Below are positions 1 through 8,600 of a DNA stretch of 64,000 nucleotides, in pieces. Origin of the DNA: Algoriphagus marincola DSM 16067 (GTDB lineage: Bacteria > Bacteroidota > Bacteroidia > Cytophagales > Cyclobacteriaceae); NCBI RefSeq assembly GCF_000429405.1, contig NZ_AUBU01000003.1, positions 1-64,000 of the forward strand, written 5' to 3'. The notes under the pieces are model-generated. The model saw only the letters and a program-made list of their open reading frames with translations, did no database searches and had not been told where the DNA came from. The position numbers and the translations under genes were made by a program. Numbering within the stretch: position 1 is the stretch's first letter; each line of letters begins with the position of its first letter.

Positions 1-14
1 CCGATAGCTATCGG
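1..14. repeat. 14-bp perfect palindrome
   Basis: The first 14 bases read the same on both strands (CCGATAGCTATCGG). Short GC-rich palindromes of this kind recur between genes in Cytophagales, so it is probably one copy of a dispersed repeat. The window edge may cut off its left side. Confidence 0.45.
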
Positions 15-39
15 GGCGATCCCGGCAAGGGGCTCATTT

Positions 40-68
40 AAAAGCATCTGAATTTCAGGTGCTTTTTT
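40..68 (+). terminator. Intrinsic terminator of a gene left of the window
   Basis: An 11-bp stem (AAAAGCATCTG at 40-50 pairs with CAGGTGCTTTT at 56-66, with one G-T wobble) has a 5-base loop and runs into a T-tract at 63-68. The T-tract on the right means it ends a plus-strand transcript coming from outside the window. Confidence 0.7.
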
Positions 69-379
69 ATTTTTATGGTATGAGTTTTTTTGTTTTAAGC
101 TTTTGATACCTCACGAGATTAGAGTAGGCTTAGCAGGGGGTTAAGCAGGAAATCCTATCTTGAGTATTTAGCGACCGCACTTTTTGAAATTGCCTATTGA
201 CAAGCTATACCTTATAGCGTTGCAAAAATCAAGGTTTTCCAGCCTTTTGAGAATTGACTTAATATCCATTGCAAAAAATTGTGCTAACGAAGTTACCATT
301 TAAAGATGTTTGATATCTTTTAATAGCTAAGAGCGGGGCAAAAGGGTAATCATTTAAAATTCAAACGAAAATCCAAAAC
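69..379. other. Intergenic stretch, nothing recognised
   Basis: These 311 bases lie between the terminator and the 3' end of the histidine kinase. I see no convincing ORF, RNA gene or repeat. There is no clear terminator for the kinase in it. Confidence 0.4.
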
Positions 380-2368
380 CTACCCAAGAACAATCGTAAA
401 GGTTGAGCCCTTATTCTCTTCGCTTTCTACTTCTAATCGAGCACCCATGCTTTCGGCAAATTCCTTGCAGAGTAATAATCCAATACCTGAACCCTTTTCG
501 CCAGCTGTACCGATAGAGGGCCCCATTCCCTGTTGAAAAAGAGATGCGAGTTTCTCCTTACTCATTCCTATTCCGTTATCCGAAATATGGATATTCCCAT
601 TTCCAGTAGACTCAAAGGAAACTTTAATTTGACCATCGGGATTGGTGAATTTCAAAGAGTTCGAGACTAAATTTCGAATAATGAAATTAAGCCGATTGCT
701 ATCAGTTTGAATACTTAGGTTTTCGGGTATGGCGTTCAAAATATTTATCTTTTTCCCTTCTGCCGTTGGAATTGCAAATTGAATAGCCTCATCAACTAGT
801 GACCTAAGATTTTTTTCTTCTAATTGGAGATTGCTGGACTTCATCTGTGTTTGAGCCCATTGTAGAAGGTTTTTCAAAAGCTCTTGTACAGTTTTTGTTT
901 GTTTTGCAATTCTAGGTACTAGGCTGGCAAGTTCTTCATTGGTTAGGATTTTTTGATCCCAATATTCCAAAAGAACCTGAAGAGAGGAGAGGGGGGCTTT
1001 TACATCGTGGGACACTACAGACAACAACTTTTCCCGAATAGAATTTGCCTCTTTGAGTTCAGAATTTGCCTGACTGAGAAGCACGGACTGTTTTTCCACT
1101 TGATCATTCTTTTCTGTCAGTTGGGCCAGGGTCATATCTATCTTCTTCTTGGCAAGTTCTAATTCATTATTTTTCTTTCGTTGATAGATTCCAAGCCCTA
1201 TCAATCCTACCAAAATTATCACTGCAGCAATTAGAAGTTCATTCTTCCGTTGGAGGTTTAAATCTAAAAACCGTTGTTCCTCCAGGAGTCTTTGATTTTC
1301 CAATTCCTTTTTCTCCGACTCATATTGGATCAGTAAATCATCCTGAATTTTTTGTTTGCTTTCATTGAAAAGTAGTCCATCAGCTTTTATTTTTTGTTTT
1401 GCAACTTCCAGTGCATTCTGATAATCTCCGGTTTCCTGATATGCATCAATAAGATAATTTGCAGTACTGGAGATCATGTAGTTTGAATCCATTCCTTCAG
1501 CAAGCTCAAAAGCACTTTTGGCATAATTTAATGCCTGATTTTTATCACCTACCTCTAGATTGAATTGAGAAAGTTGCGTTAGTACTGAAATTTGAAGCTC
1601 TGTATCATTGATTCCTTCAGAGACCTTCAAACTCCTTTTCAGATAATTCTCAGCAAGCATATATTGCTTTTCACCTTGAGCTAACTCTGAAAGCTGATTC
1701 AGTGTATGAATAAGTCCACTGACGTCATTCAAACTGGTTTTGATTTCTAGAGATTCGGAAAGGTACGCTTTGGCTGAGTCCAAATCCTCTTTTGCACCAG
1801 TTGAAATCCATTTGTCTCTATAGTAGCTTCCCAAATTATTGTATAGCAAACTCAATCCTCGCTGACTGTTGGCCATTTTAGCATATGTCAATGCCTTTTT
1901 ATATCGTTCAGCCGCCTCAAAACTCTCACCGGTTCGATAGAGAATATTTCCTATGTTAAGGTGAGATTCAACTAATCCTAGCGTATCCTGTATACTTTCT
2001 CTGATTCTTAATGCATCTACATTCAGCTTCATGGAGGTTTCAAAATCAGATTTGATCAGATAAGCTACTGCTTTAATATTGATTGCATTTCCTTGCATTT
2101 TCGGTAATTCAGCCAATTCTCCAAAATAAATAGATGAATCTGCATACGAAATGGCTAAATCCTGATTCGAACCATAGTAGTGTCTAGCTAAGGAATAATA
2201 TATCGAGGCTTTCGTGCCAGGATTATTTGTTTTTTGAAGTTCCAATTTCAAGCTATCGCTTGTAGGATCAGCAGAATTGAAAATTAACAGTAGAAATAAT
2301 ACTAAATTTGGCATTGAATAGTATATGAAACTGATATTCGATGTATGTCTGCTCAGGTAATTTATCAT
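380..2368 (-). CDS. TPR-containing sensor histidine kinase
   Basis: A 662-residue sensor kinase of the Bacteroidota TPR type. An N-terminal hydrophobic segment (residues 19-30) looks like an export signal. Residues 50-340 are tetratricopeptide repeats with recurring 'ALxYxxxALxxxE' units, probably periplasmic. A coiled coil (345-375) leads to a transmembrane helix near 377-396, then another coiled coil and the kinase core. The H-box SHDVKAPL carries the phospho-acceptor His454. N-box (NLVSNSLKF), G1 (DNGIGMS) and G2 (GSGIGLLL) motifs complete an ATPase domain. It ends right after the ATPase domain, so it is not a hybrid kinase, and no response regulator lies next to it. Met19 at 2314 is an alternative start. 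The signal it senses cannot be read from the sequence. Confidence 0.9.
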   Translation of the reverse strand: MINYLSRHTSNISFIYYSMPNLVLFLLLIFNSADPTSDSLKLELQKTNNPGTKASIYYSLARHYYGSNQDLAISYADSSIYFGELAELPKMQGNAINIKAVAYLIKSDFETSMKLNVDALRIRESIQDTLGLVESHLNIGNILYRTGESFEAAERYKKALTYAKMANSQRGLSLLYNNLGSYYRDKWISTGAKEDLDSAKAYLSESLEIKTSLNDVSGLIHTLNQLSELAQGEKQYMLAENYLKRSLKVSEGINDTELQISVLTQLSQFNLEVGDKNQALNYAKSAFELAEGMDSNYMISSTANYLIDAYQETGDYQNALEVAKQKIKADGLLFNESKQKIQDDLLIQYESEKKELENQRLLEEQRFLDLNLQRKNELLIAAVIILVGLIGLGIYQRKKNNELELAKKKIDMTLAQLTEKNDQVEKQSVLLSQANSELKEANSIREKLLSVVSHDVKAPLSSLQVLLEYWDQKILTNEELASLVPRIAKQTKTVQELLKNLLQWAQTQMKSSNLQLEEKNLRSLVDEAIQFAIPTAEGKKINILNAIPENLSIQTDSNRLNFIIRNLVSNSLKFTNPDGQIKVSFESTGNGNIHISDNGIGMSKEKLASLFQQGMGPSIGTAGEKGSGIGLLLCKEFAESMGARLEVESEENKGSTFTIVLG

Positions 2369-2901
2369 ACCCTAAGCATAAAGCACTAATTTTTAGCTCT
2401 TAAAGATAAATAAACGATATTTTATTTATAATTCTTATTACTAATTTTTTTGAATTTAGTTTAATACAAAAAACTGTATGTATAAGGAATAAATCATTGT
2501 TTTAATTATGTTTAATACATTAGAAAAAATTATAACTATTTGAAAATCAATATTTAAAAATTTTTATTCGTGGTTTGCAAAGCCTATTAAGAAACACAAT
2601 GATTTACATAAATGGTTTTAATTAGAATGAGAAAAAGTCTTGAGAACGTAACACAAAAATGGACTCACTGTCTTCAGTTGAAATATTATTATTTAGAGAA
2701 TTAATTTATTATAACCATTGCAGATTCTTTCGAAGCAAGTAAATCCATAATCTAATTAAGAAATTCATTTTATATTTTTATTACTATTTAAAGAGTTAAT
2801 TTACCTATTCAGGTTATAAATTTTATAAATTAATTTTAATCTAGGTGTTTTTTCAATCATTTAGATTGTTTAAATTCTGAAAAATTTAACCCTTTACATC
2901 A
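2369..2901. other. Long AT-rich divergent intergenic region
   Basis: These 533 very AT-rich bases separate the divergently transcribed kinase and the small exported protein, so promoters for both should lie here. I could not pick a good TAnnTTTG element and saw no ORF above about 30 codons or any strong hairpin. Confidence 0.4.
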
Positions 2902-3276
2902 ATGAAAAAATTATCCTCCTTATTGCTAGTCCTCCTTGTGGCTATGGGCTCACTGGTCACCTTTTCCAGTTTTACTGCCTCTCCTGAATATTTCGAAGGT
3001 AAGTGGGCCGTGACGGTTTACGATACCCCAGAAGGTACAGCAACTATTCCTATGCGATTTGAAACTATTGACGGCAAGACCATGGGCTATTTCGTAGAAG
3101 ATGCTTCCGGTACAGAAAAGGAAATGTCCTCAGTCAGTATCACTGATGGTGTTCTAACAGCTTATTTCAATATTACGGGTTATGACGTTTACTTGAGTCT
3201 AAAAAAAGTGGATGATGAAAATGCTTCAGGATCGCTGATGGACATGTTTGTGACAGAAGCGAAGAAAGTGAAATAA
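2902..3276 (+). CDS. Small exported protein of unknown function
   Basis: A 124-residue protein with a clear signal peptide (MKKLSSLLLVLLVAMGSL, cleavage probably near residue 26). The mature part is about 98 residues with alternating hydrophobic strands ('FEGKWAVTVYDTPEG', 'DGKTMGYFVED', 'SGSLMDMFVTEAKKVK'). This suggests a small lipocalin-like or other beta-barrel fold. I recognise no catalytic motif. It stands alone: the kinase is divergent and the next gene is on the other strand. Start and reading frame are well supported by the signal peptide; the function is unknown. Confidence 0.8.
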   Translation: MKKLSSLLLVLLVAMGSLVTFSSFTASPEYFEGKWAVTVYDTPEGTATIPMRFETIDGKTMGYFVEDASGTEKEMSSVSITDGVLTAYFNITGYDVYLSLKKVDDENASGSLMDMFVTEAKKVK

Positions 3277-3315
3277 GTGGGAAGTGGGAAATTTTAATTT
3301 TTTTCCGTATCCTCC

Positions 3316-3478
3316 AAGGTGAAAAAACACCAAAAGCACAACGAACACAAAGCTTTTTCTTACCTATCTTTCCTTGATGCTAGGGACAATCTGGCATTTT
3401 GTGTCCTTAGAGGTTCATCTCCTTCGTGTCCTTTGTTTTTCAAAAACTCCTCTGTGTCCTCTGTGGTGAAAAAATCAA
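3316..3478. repeat. Degenerate CTCTGTG/GGTGAAAA intergenic repeat
   Basis: The stretch begins with AGGTGAAAAAACACC and a run rich in 'aaCaCaaa' words. It ends with 'ttcgtgtcctttg' and 'ctctgtgtcctctgtgg' followed by TGAAAAAA. The two ends are roughly inverted copies of each other (CACAACGAACACAAAG against CTTCGTGTCCTTTG). It looks like a dispersed non-coding repeat with inverted ends. Weak ORFs across it have no coding character. Confidence 0.45.
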
Positions 3479-3483
3479 AAAAC

Positions 3484-3508
3484 AAGGCCTGGAAATTTTC
3501 CAGGCCTT
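3484..3508 (-). terminator. Terminator of the sugar-oxidation operon
   Basis: A perfect 12-bp stem (AAGGCCTGGAAA at 3484-3495 pairs with TTTCCAGGCCTT at 3497-3508) lies 8 bases beyond the stop of the minus-strand oxidoreductase. On the minus strand it is followed by a T-rich run from the A-tracts at 3467-3482. T-tracts on both sides would let it act in both directions. Confidence 0.75.
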
Positions 3509-3515
3509 TTTGGTT

Positions 3516-4631
3516 TTATTTGCTGAGGGTAAACTCAGGTAGATATTTGATTTTTCCTCCATCCATAGCAGATTCATGTGCCAAAATACCCACGCAGGTT
3601 ATATTGGCTGATTGTCTAGCATCCGGATAGGGAGCTCTGCCTTCTGTAAGCGCATTTAAGAACTCATCGACCAAATGAGGATGAGAACCACCATGACCAG
3701 ATCCTTGAGTAAAGGATAAATGCTGATTTTCATCTGAGTCATATACTCCTTGGGTTGTAAATTTTTGAATTCCCTCAGGTAGTAAATGAGCATAATCTGG
3801 GATTTTGACCTTTTCTGGAACTTCACCGGTATGAATTACCGAGTCTTCATGTTCGATGAGTGTCCATTCAAAGGACTTTTTGGAACCGTACACATCAAAG
3901 CTTTCCCGATACTGTCTTGCTGTATTGAAAAGGGAACGAGTTACTTCTGCTGCGAGATCAGAATCTTTTAGCTTAATGTGGCAAGTTTCAATAGCAAAAG
4001 GAGAACCGTACTTTGGAATCAAATTTTCATCTATCCGACCCGATCCGAGGCAAGAAACATACTCAGCCTGACCTTTTGGCAAAGCCAAAACAGGACCTAC
4101 ACAATGAGTCGCATAGTGCATGGGAGGGAGGCCTTCCCAATAGCCTGGCCATCCAGCCATTTCCTGCTGATGAGAAGCGCGGAGAAACTGGATTTTGCCC
4201 AATTCTCCTTTTTCATACATCTCCTTTACGAAAAGAAATTCACGGCTGTAAATCACAGTTTCCATCATCATGTAGGTCAAACCCGTCTCTTCACAGAGTT
4301 CGACGATCTGACGGCATTCATCTACGGTAGTTGCCATCGGAACAGTACATGCTACATGTTTTCCCGCTTTCAGTGCTTTGATGGATTGCTCCGCGTGATT
4401 TTGAATGGGGGTATTAATATGAACTGCGTCGATATTTGGATCCTTTAGCAGCTCGTCATAGTCTGTATAGACTTTTTCGATGCCAAAAGCTTTCCCGATT
4501 TCTTCGGCTTTTTCTTTATTTCTTTGGCAAACGGCATACATGTTTGCCAAGGGGTGCTTCTGATAGATAGGAATAAACTCAGCACCAAATCCAAGGCCGA
4601 TGATGGCAATATTGATTGGTTTTTGGCTCAT
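3516..4631 (-). CDS. Gfo/Idh/MocA-family oxidoreductase lacking the EKP motif
   Basis: A 371-residue NAD(P)-dependent sugar or polyol dehydrogenase by fold. The N-terminal Rossmann domain has the glycine motif IGLGFGAEF (residues 11-19). A C-terminal GFOR-type alpha/beta domain follows, with the metal/substrate-type segment 'GSGHGGSHPHLVDEF'. No signal peptide, so it is cytosolic. It is the last gene of a minus-strand operon with a sugar epimerase and a large dehydrogenase, which fits a pathway for oxidising and isomerising sugars. Oddity: where the family normally has C-E-K-P, this protein has C95-T-V-P98, so the usual lysine is a valine. It may be a distinct subfamily with altered chemistry. 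The substrate is unknown. Confidence 0.85.
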   Translation of the reverse strand: MSQKPINIAIIGLGFGAEFIPIYQKHPLANMYAVCQRNKEKAEEIGKAFGIEKVYTDYDELLKDPNIDAVHINTPIQNHAEQSIKALKAGKHVACTVPMATTVDECRQIVELCEETGLTYMMMETVIYSREFLFVKEMYEKGELGKIQFLRASHQQEMAGWPGYWEGLPPMHYATHCVGPVLALPKGQAEYVSCLGSGRIDENLIPKYGSPFAIETCHIKLKDSDLAAEVTRSLFNTARQYRESFDVYGSKKSFEWTLIEHEDSVIHTGEVPEKVKIPDYAHLLPEGIQKFTTQGVYDSDENQHLSFTQGSGHGGSHPHLVDEFLNALTEGRAPYPDARQSANITCVGILAHESAMDGGKIKYLPEFTLSK

Positions 4632-4694
4632 AGATATGTTGTTTTTGGGTTTAAAAGAATAAAATATTTTCGGATGTCAGATGACCCATGTTGA

Positions 4695-4743
4695 TGTCAC
4701 CCTGAGCGGAGTCGAAGGGTCCTCGACTCCGCTCTGACTGACA
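4695..4743. repeat. REP-like palindrome (TGAGCGGAGTCGAAG family), copy 1
   Basis: The arms TGTCACCCTGAGCGGAGTCG (from 4695) and CGACTCCGCTC...TGACA (to 4743) form a long imperfect hairpin between two genes of one operon. The core TGAGCGGAGTCGAAGG occurs again at 49608-49624. There is no good T-tract, so it is more likely a dispersed repetitive palindrome than a terminator. It could stabilise or partly attenuate the downstream mRNA. Confidence 0.7.
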
Positions 4744-4768
4744 TAACCTTAGTTATAAACAGCTTGAT

Positions 4769-5629
4769 TTACTCAGCTGCCCATTTTTTCAAGAATTCAA
4801 GCCCCTCTTTGGCGAAGCCATCCTGAGATGGTACCAAAGGTTTCCAAATGCAAACCGCTCCGGCCAATTCCTTGACATTCGGTGTAAAGCTTTCGATGGA
4901 AATGGCACCCTGGTAATTGATTTTTTCCAAGCCTCGTTTCCATGCAGACCAATTTGTCTGTCCAGTACCTGGGGTTCCTCTGTAGTTTTCAGAGACTTGC
5001 ACGTGGATCAATTTGTCCCCAACAGCTGCAATGGCATCTTCAATGCTTGGTTCTTCAATGCTCATATGAAAGCCATCCAAAAGGGCTTTGGCCTGAGGTT
5101 CGTTGATATCAGCGATTAATTGCTTGAGTTCAGCAGCGGTGTTAATTAGATCTGTTTCGAATCGATTCAAGGTTTCTAAGGCGATCTCCAACCCGAATTC
5201 TCCGGCTCGTTTGCTCACCTTCTGAAGATTAGTGACCGCACGATCCCATTCGAATTTTCGTTGCTCGGGAGATACCAAGCGGGCCTTACCCACAGCAGAG
5301 TACATAGGACCAGCCACAAATCCAGCACCCAATTCGGAAGCAATTTCAAAGCAAGCATCTAAGTAATCGAAGCAAGTCTGATGGAATTTAGGATCCTCAT
5401 GAGTCAAATCCCGGGTAGGCCCGAAAGCCCCGCAGATGATAGGTTTGAGAGCATGTTCTGCGAGCGCTTTCTTGACCCGGTCAATGTCAATCAATTCAGG
5501 ATCTTCGACCGGTATTTCCACCGCATCGTAGCCGAAGGATTTGATTTTCTCAAAAAGAGAAATCGTTTCTGAATTAAAGGGTGAAGTCCAAAGCCAGGTA
5601 CTTACACCAAATTTTACTTCTAAAGCCAT
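4769..5629 (-). CDS. Sugar phosphate isomerase/epimerase (tagatose 3-epimerase-like)
   Basis: A 286-residue TIM-barrel enzyme of the xylose-isomerase-like superfamily, closest by eye to ketose 3-epimerases. The expected metal-binding acids are visible on successive strands: E in 'EIALETLNRFETD', D and H in 'LLDGFHMSIEE', H in 'IHVQVSENYRG', and E in 'ISIESFTP'. The length is normal for ketose 3-epimerases (about 290). It has no signal peptide and is cytosolic. It starts 2 bases after the stop of the large dehydrogenase gene, so they are co-transcribed. It would isomerise a keto-sugar produced by a neighbouring oxidoreductase; the exact sugar is not readable. Confidence 0.85.
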   Translation of the reverse strand: MALEVKFGVSTWLWTSPFNSETISLFEKIKSFGYDAVEIPVEDPELIDIDRVKKALAEHALKPIICGAFGPTRDLTHEDPKFHQTCFDYLDACFEIASELGAGFVAGPMYSAVGKARLVSPEQRKFEWDRAVTNLQKVSKRAGEFGLEIALETLNRFETDLINTAAELKQLIADINEPQAKALLDGFHMSIEEPSIEDAIAAVGDKLIHVQVSENYRGTPGTGQTNWSAWKRGLEKINYQGAISIESFTPNVKELAGAVCIWKPLVPSQDGFAKEGLEFLKKWAAE

Positions 5630-5631
5630 TC

Positions 5632-8600
5632 TTATTCCACAATCATAATTCCATTCATAATTCTCCAGTGACCCGGTACAGTACAGACAAATGGATATTC
5701 TCCGGGTTCGGTAGGAGCCACAAAAACCAGTGATTCCCGTCCTTCAGGATCGACTAATCGAGTGGCGGCTATGACTTGTGGTATTTTAGGTACATAATTT
5801 TGCTCGGATCCTTTCGGATCTCTGGCCAAGGCATCTGCAGCTTCTCCAATAGTTTCCATCGAGCCTTTTTGACCGATAACTAGATTGTGCTGCATGAAAT
5901 CAGGGTTTTCAAAGTCAATAGTTACCTGTGAACCAGCCTTTACGGTAAAGGTGGTCTTGTCATATTTCATCTCATGTGGGATGACGGCTAGCTTGACAAT
6001 CGAACTTCCATTGGCTGAAACGGTAGCAACCTTATCTGAATCTTCAGAGAGATCCGTTCCTGGCTTTTTCAAGGCCAAGGTAGATTTGTTGCTTATTCTT
6101 CCTGAGAACATCCAACCTCCTACATATTTTCCAACTTGATTTCTAGAATCATTTTGGCCTACACGAACTCTTCTAGGAGAAAGTTCTGTCGTAAATAGAC
6201 CTTTGGTTTTGGCTTTGCCAATTTCTTCACCATTTATTTTCAAACTCATGCTTCCGTCTTCCACCAAATTGGCATCAATGATGAATTGCTCCTCAGGAAG
6301 TGGTTTTTTGGTACTGATGATTGTCAATTTTTCATCCTGTGCTACTGCAAAGTGAAGAGCATCCTCATAGATGTACAAACTGTAGCCATTCGTATTGTTG
6401 CCAGAAGCTACCAAAATTCCATCCATTGGATTATTGGCTTTGGAAACGATCATTCGAATTGAAATCTCTTTTCCAGCTATGTCCGGAGGAAAGAGTATGG
6501 AGTTTCTTGAATCCAAGGGATATTGCTCGGCCACCAAGCTTCTACTGATTCGATCTGCCAAAGACACCTCAGAGTCTCCTGAAGCCTGAAGTGCAGCGGT
6601 ATTATCCCGCTTGGCAAATTCGGTCGGATGGGAAAGTACTGCTGCAAACATTGCTTGAGGCAAAAATGGATCCTGACCATTTTCATCTTTTTCAGCTGTC
6701 TGAAGCAAAGTTTTAGCAGCATCCTCAGAGAAAGGCATTTCAGAAAGTGCAAGGAACGCGAATTTTCTCGTGTGCATGTCTGAGTCATCCAAAATACCGG
6801 ACCCTAAGATCGCTCTCAAGCTTTCTTGATTGGATGGTAAAACACGTAATGCATTTTTACGAACAGCAGCTGATGGATGACGAAGGGCTTTTTCTACAAG
6901 CATACTTGCTTCTTTATTGCTTCCATCCAATTGGCCAAGTCCATGAAGTGTCCAAAGGGCATTGACTGCCGGAGCATTTAGACCAATTTTATCTACTGAT
7001 TGGTCAGCGATTATCTTGTAAAGGTCAGGGATTACTTCGGTATTTTGCTGCTCCACAATCAGACGCTGAGCAGTCAATCTCCAAAACATATTTTCACTTT
7101 TCAGTGCTTCCATCAGCTCGGCATTACTGGCATCCCGAAGATCAAAGGTTTTGGAGTCTTCCCCTCCTTTATAACTCACACGGTAGATTCTTCCATGCTG
7201 ACTATCACGAAGTGGGTTGATGTAGGCATTCCCAGCTCCATTTTCGAAGCCTCTTGGTGTTGGATTATGCTGAATAATGAAATTATACCAATCGGCAACC
7301 CAAAGAGCTCCATCCGGTCCTACTTCCGCATGAACAGGGGAGAACCATTCGTCTGAACTAGCCAAAATATTGAATCCATTCTTCTCGGTATATCCAGAAC
7401 CATCTGATTCGATGATGGCATTGTGTAGGACCCTACCGGTAGGTTCAGCTACAAAAGCAATTCGATTCCAGAATTTTTCCGGAAAGCTTCTTGCCGTGTA
7501 GAAATAATGTCCTGCAGCTGCCGTGTAGCCTCCATGCCAATCCACTTGACGAAGGAAAGGGGTCAGGTGAGGCATATCGTAGTGACTGTCGATTCCATGG
7601 ACGGTATTGGCTGAGCCTTGGAAAACGGGACGCTTCACATATTTATTTTCCATTGAAAAATACACACTGTGCTGTCCGTTTGCAGTGGAAATGAAGGTTT
7701 CGAAGTCTTCTGTGAAAGCCAAACCCCAAGTATTGTTGGAAGTATTGCCTAGGTATTCAAGGTTTTCGCCATTCGGCTTAAAGCGGTAAACACCCTGCCC
7801 GAAAGAATGCTCCACTCCGCTGACAGTACCTCTGAATCCAGAGTATCCTAAAACACCCCAAATTTTATTATCAAATCCATATTTGAGATTGGATGGTCCA
7901 GCGTGCGTATCGCTTTTTCCCCATCCGGTCATAATGACTTCTCGCACATCCGCTACATCGTCTCCATCGGTATCTTTTAGAAATACAAAATCAGGAGCCA
8001 TGGAGATTAAAATTCCTCCATTTACAGCCATTATTGAAGTAGGGATGTTCAAATTTTCTGCAAAAACGGTCACCTTATCAGCTTTTCCGTCTCCATCAGT
8101 ATCTTCTAAAATTTTAATTTTGTCATTTCCTCCTTCAGTTCTTACCTCATTAGGATAATCGACTGTTTCAATTACATAAAGTCTACCACTTTCATCCCAA
8201 GTCATCGACATTGGATTGATGATCATCGGTTCAGAAGCAAAAAGTGTCATTTCGAACCCTACAGGAAGCTGTACGGTTTTCATGCTTTCCTCAGGAGATA
8301 GCGGTAGCTGATAGCGCGGAGCAGGATCCTTTCGCTCATAGTTTGGAATTTCTGCATCCTGGAATTCCGGCTGAGGAATTTCATAAGCTGCCAAAAGTGC
8401 ATTTACCTCATCACCCACAGCCCACAAAATCCCATTTGCTACTAGCTCCTGAAATTCAGGCTGTTTCCAAGTCTCTTCATTGTGTCCATAAGCAGTATAG
8501 AAAACTCTTCCTTTTCCTTCTTCCAAGGTCCAGGTATAGGGTTCTCGATGATCTCCATCCACTCGCTCCATTAGAACATGCATATCCGGATTGAGTTGAG

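Noticed and set aside
1..68. The 3' end of a tRNA or other stable RNA at the left edge
   Set aside because: No CCA-type acceptor end or T-arm pattern can be read; only a palindrome and a terminator are supported.
3319..3630. A 103-codon plus-strand ORF after the small exported protein
   Set aside because: It runs through the degenerate intergenic repeat, the terminator and the end of the opposite-strand oxidoreductase, and has no coding character.
3978..4448. A 156-codon plus-strand ORF opposite the first Gfo/Idh/MocA gene
   Set aside because: It is antisense to a gene with a full Rossmann motif and reads as random sequence.
6477..6788. A 103-codon minus-strand ORF inside the ThuA/PVC gene
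   Set aside because: It is a second frame on the same strand as a well-supported large gene; it is a shadow.
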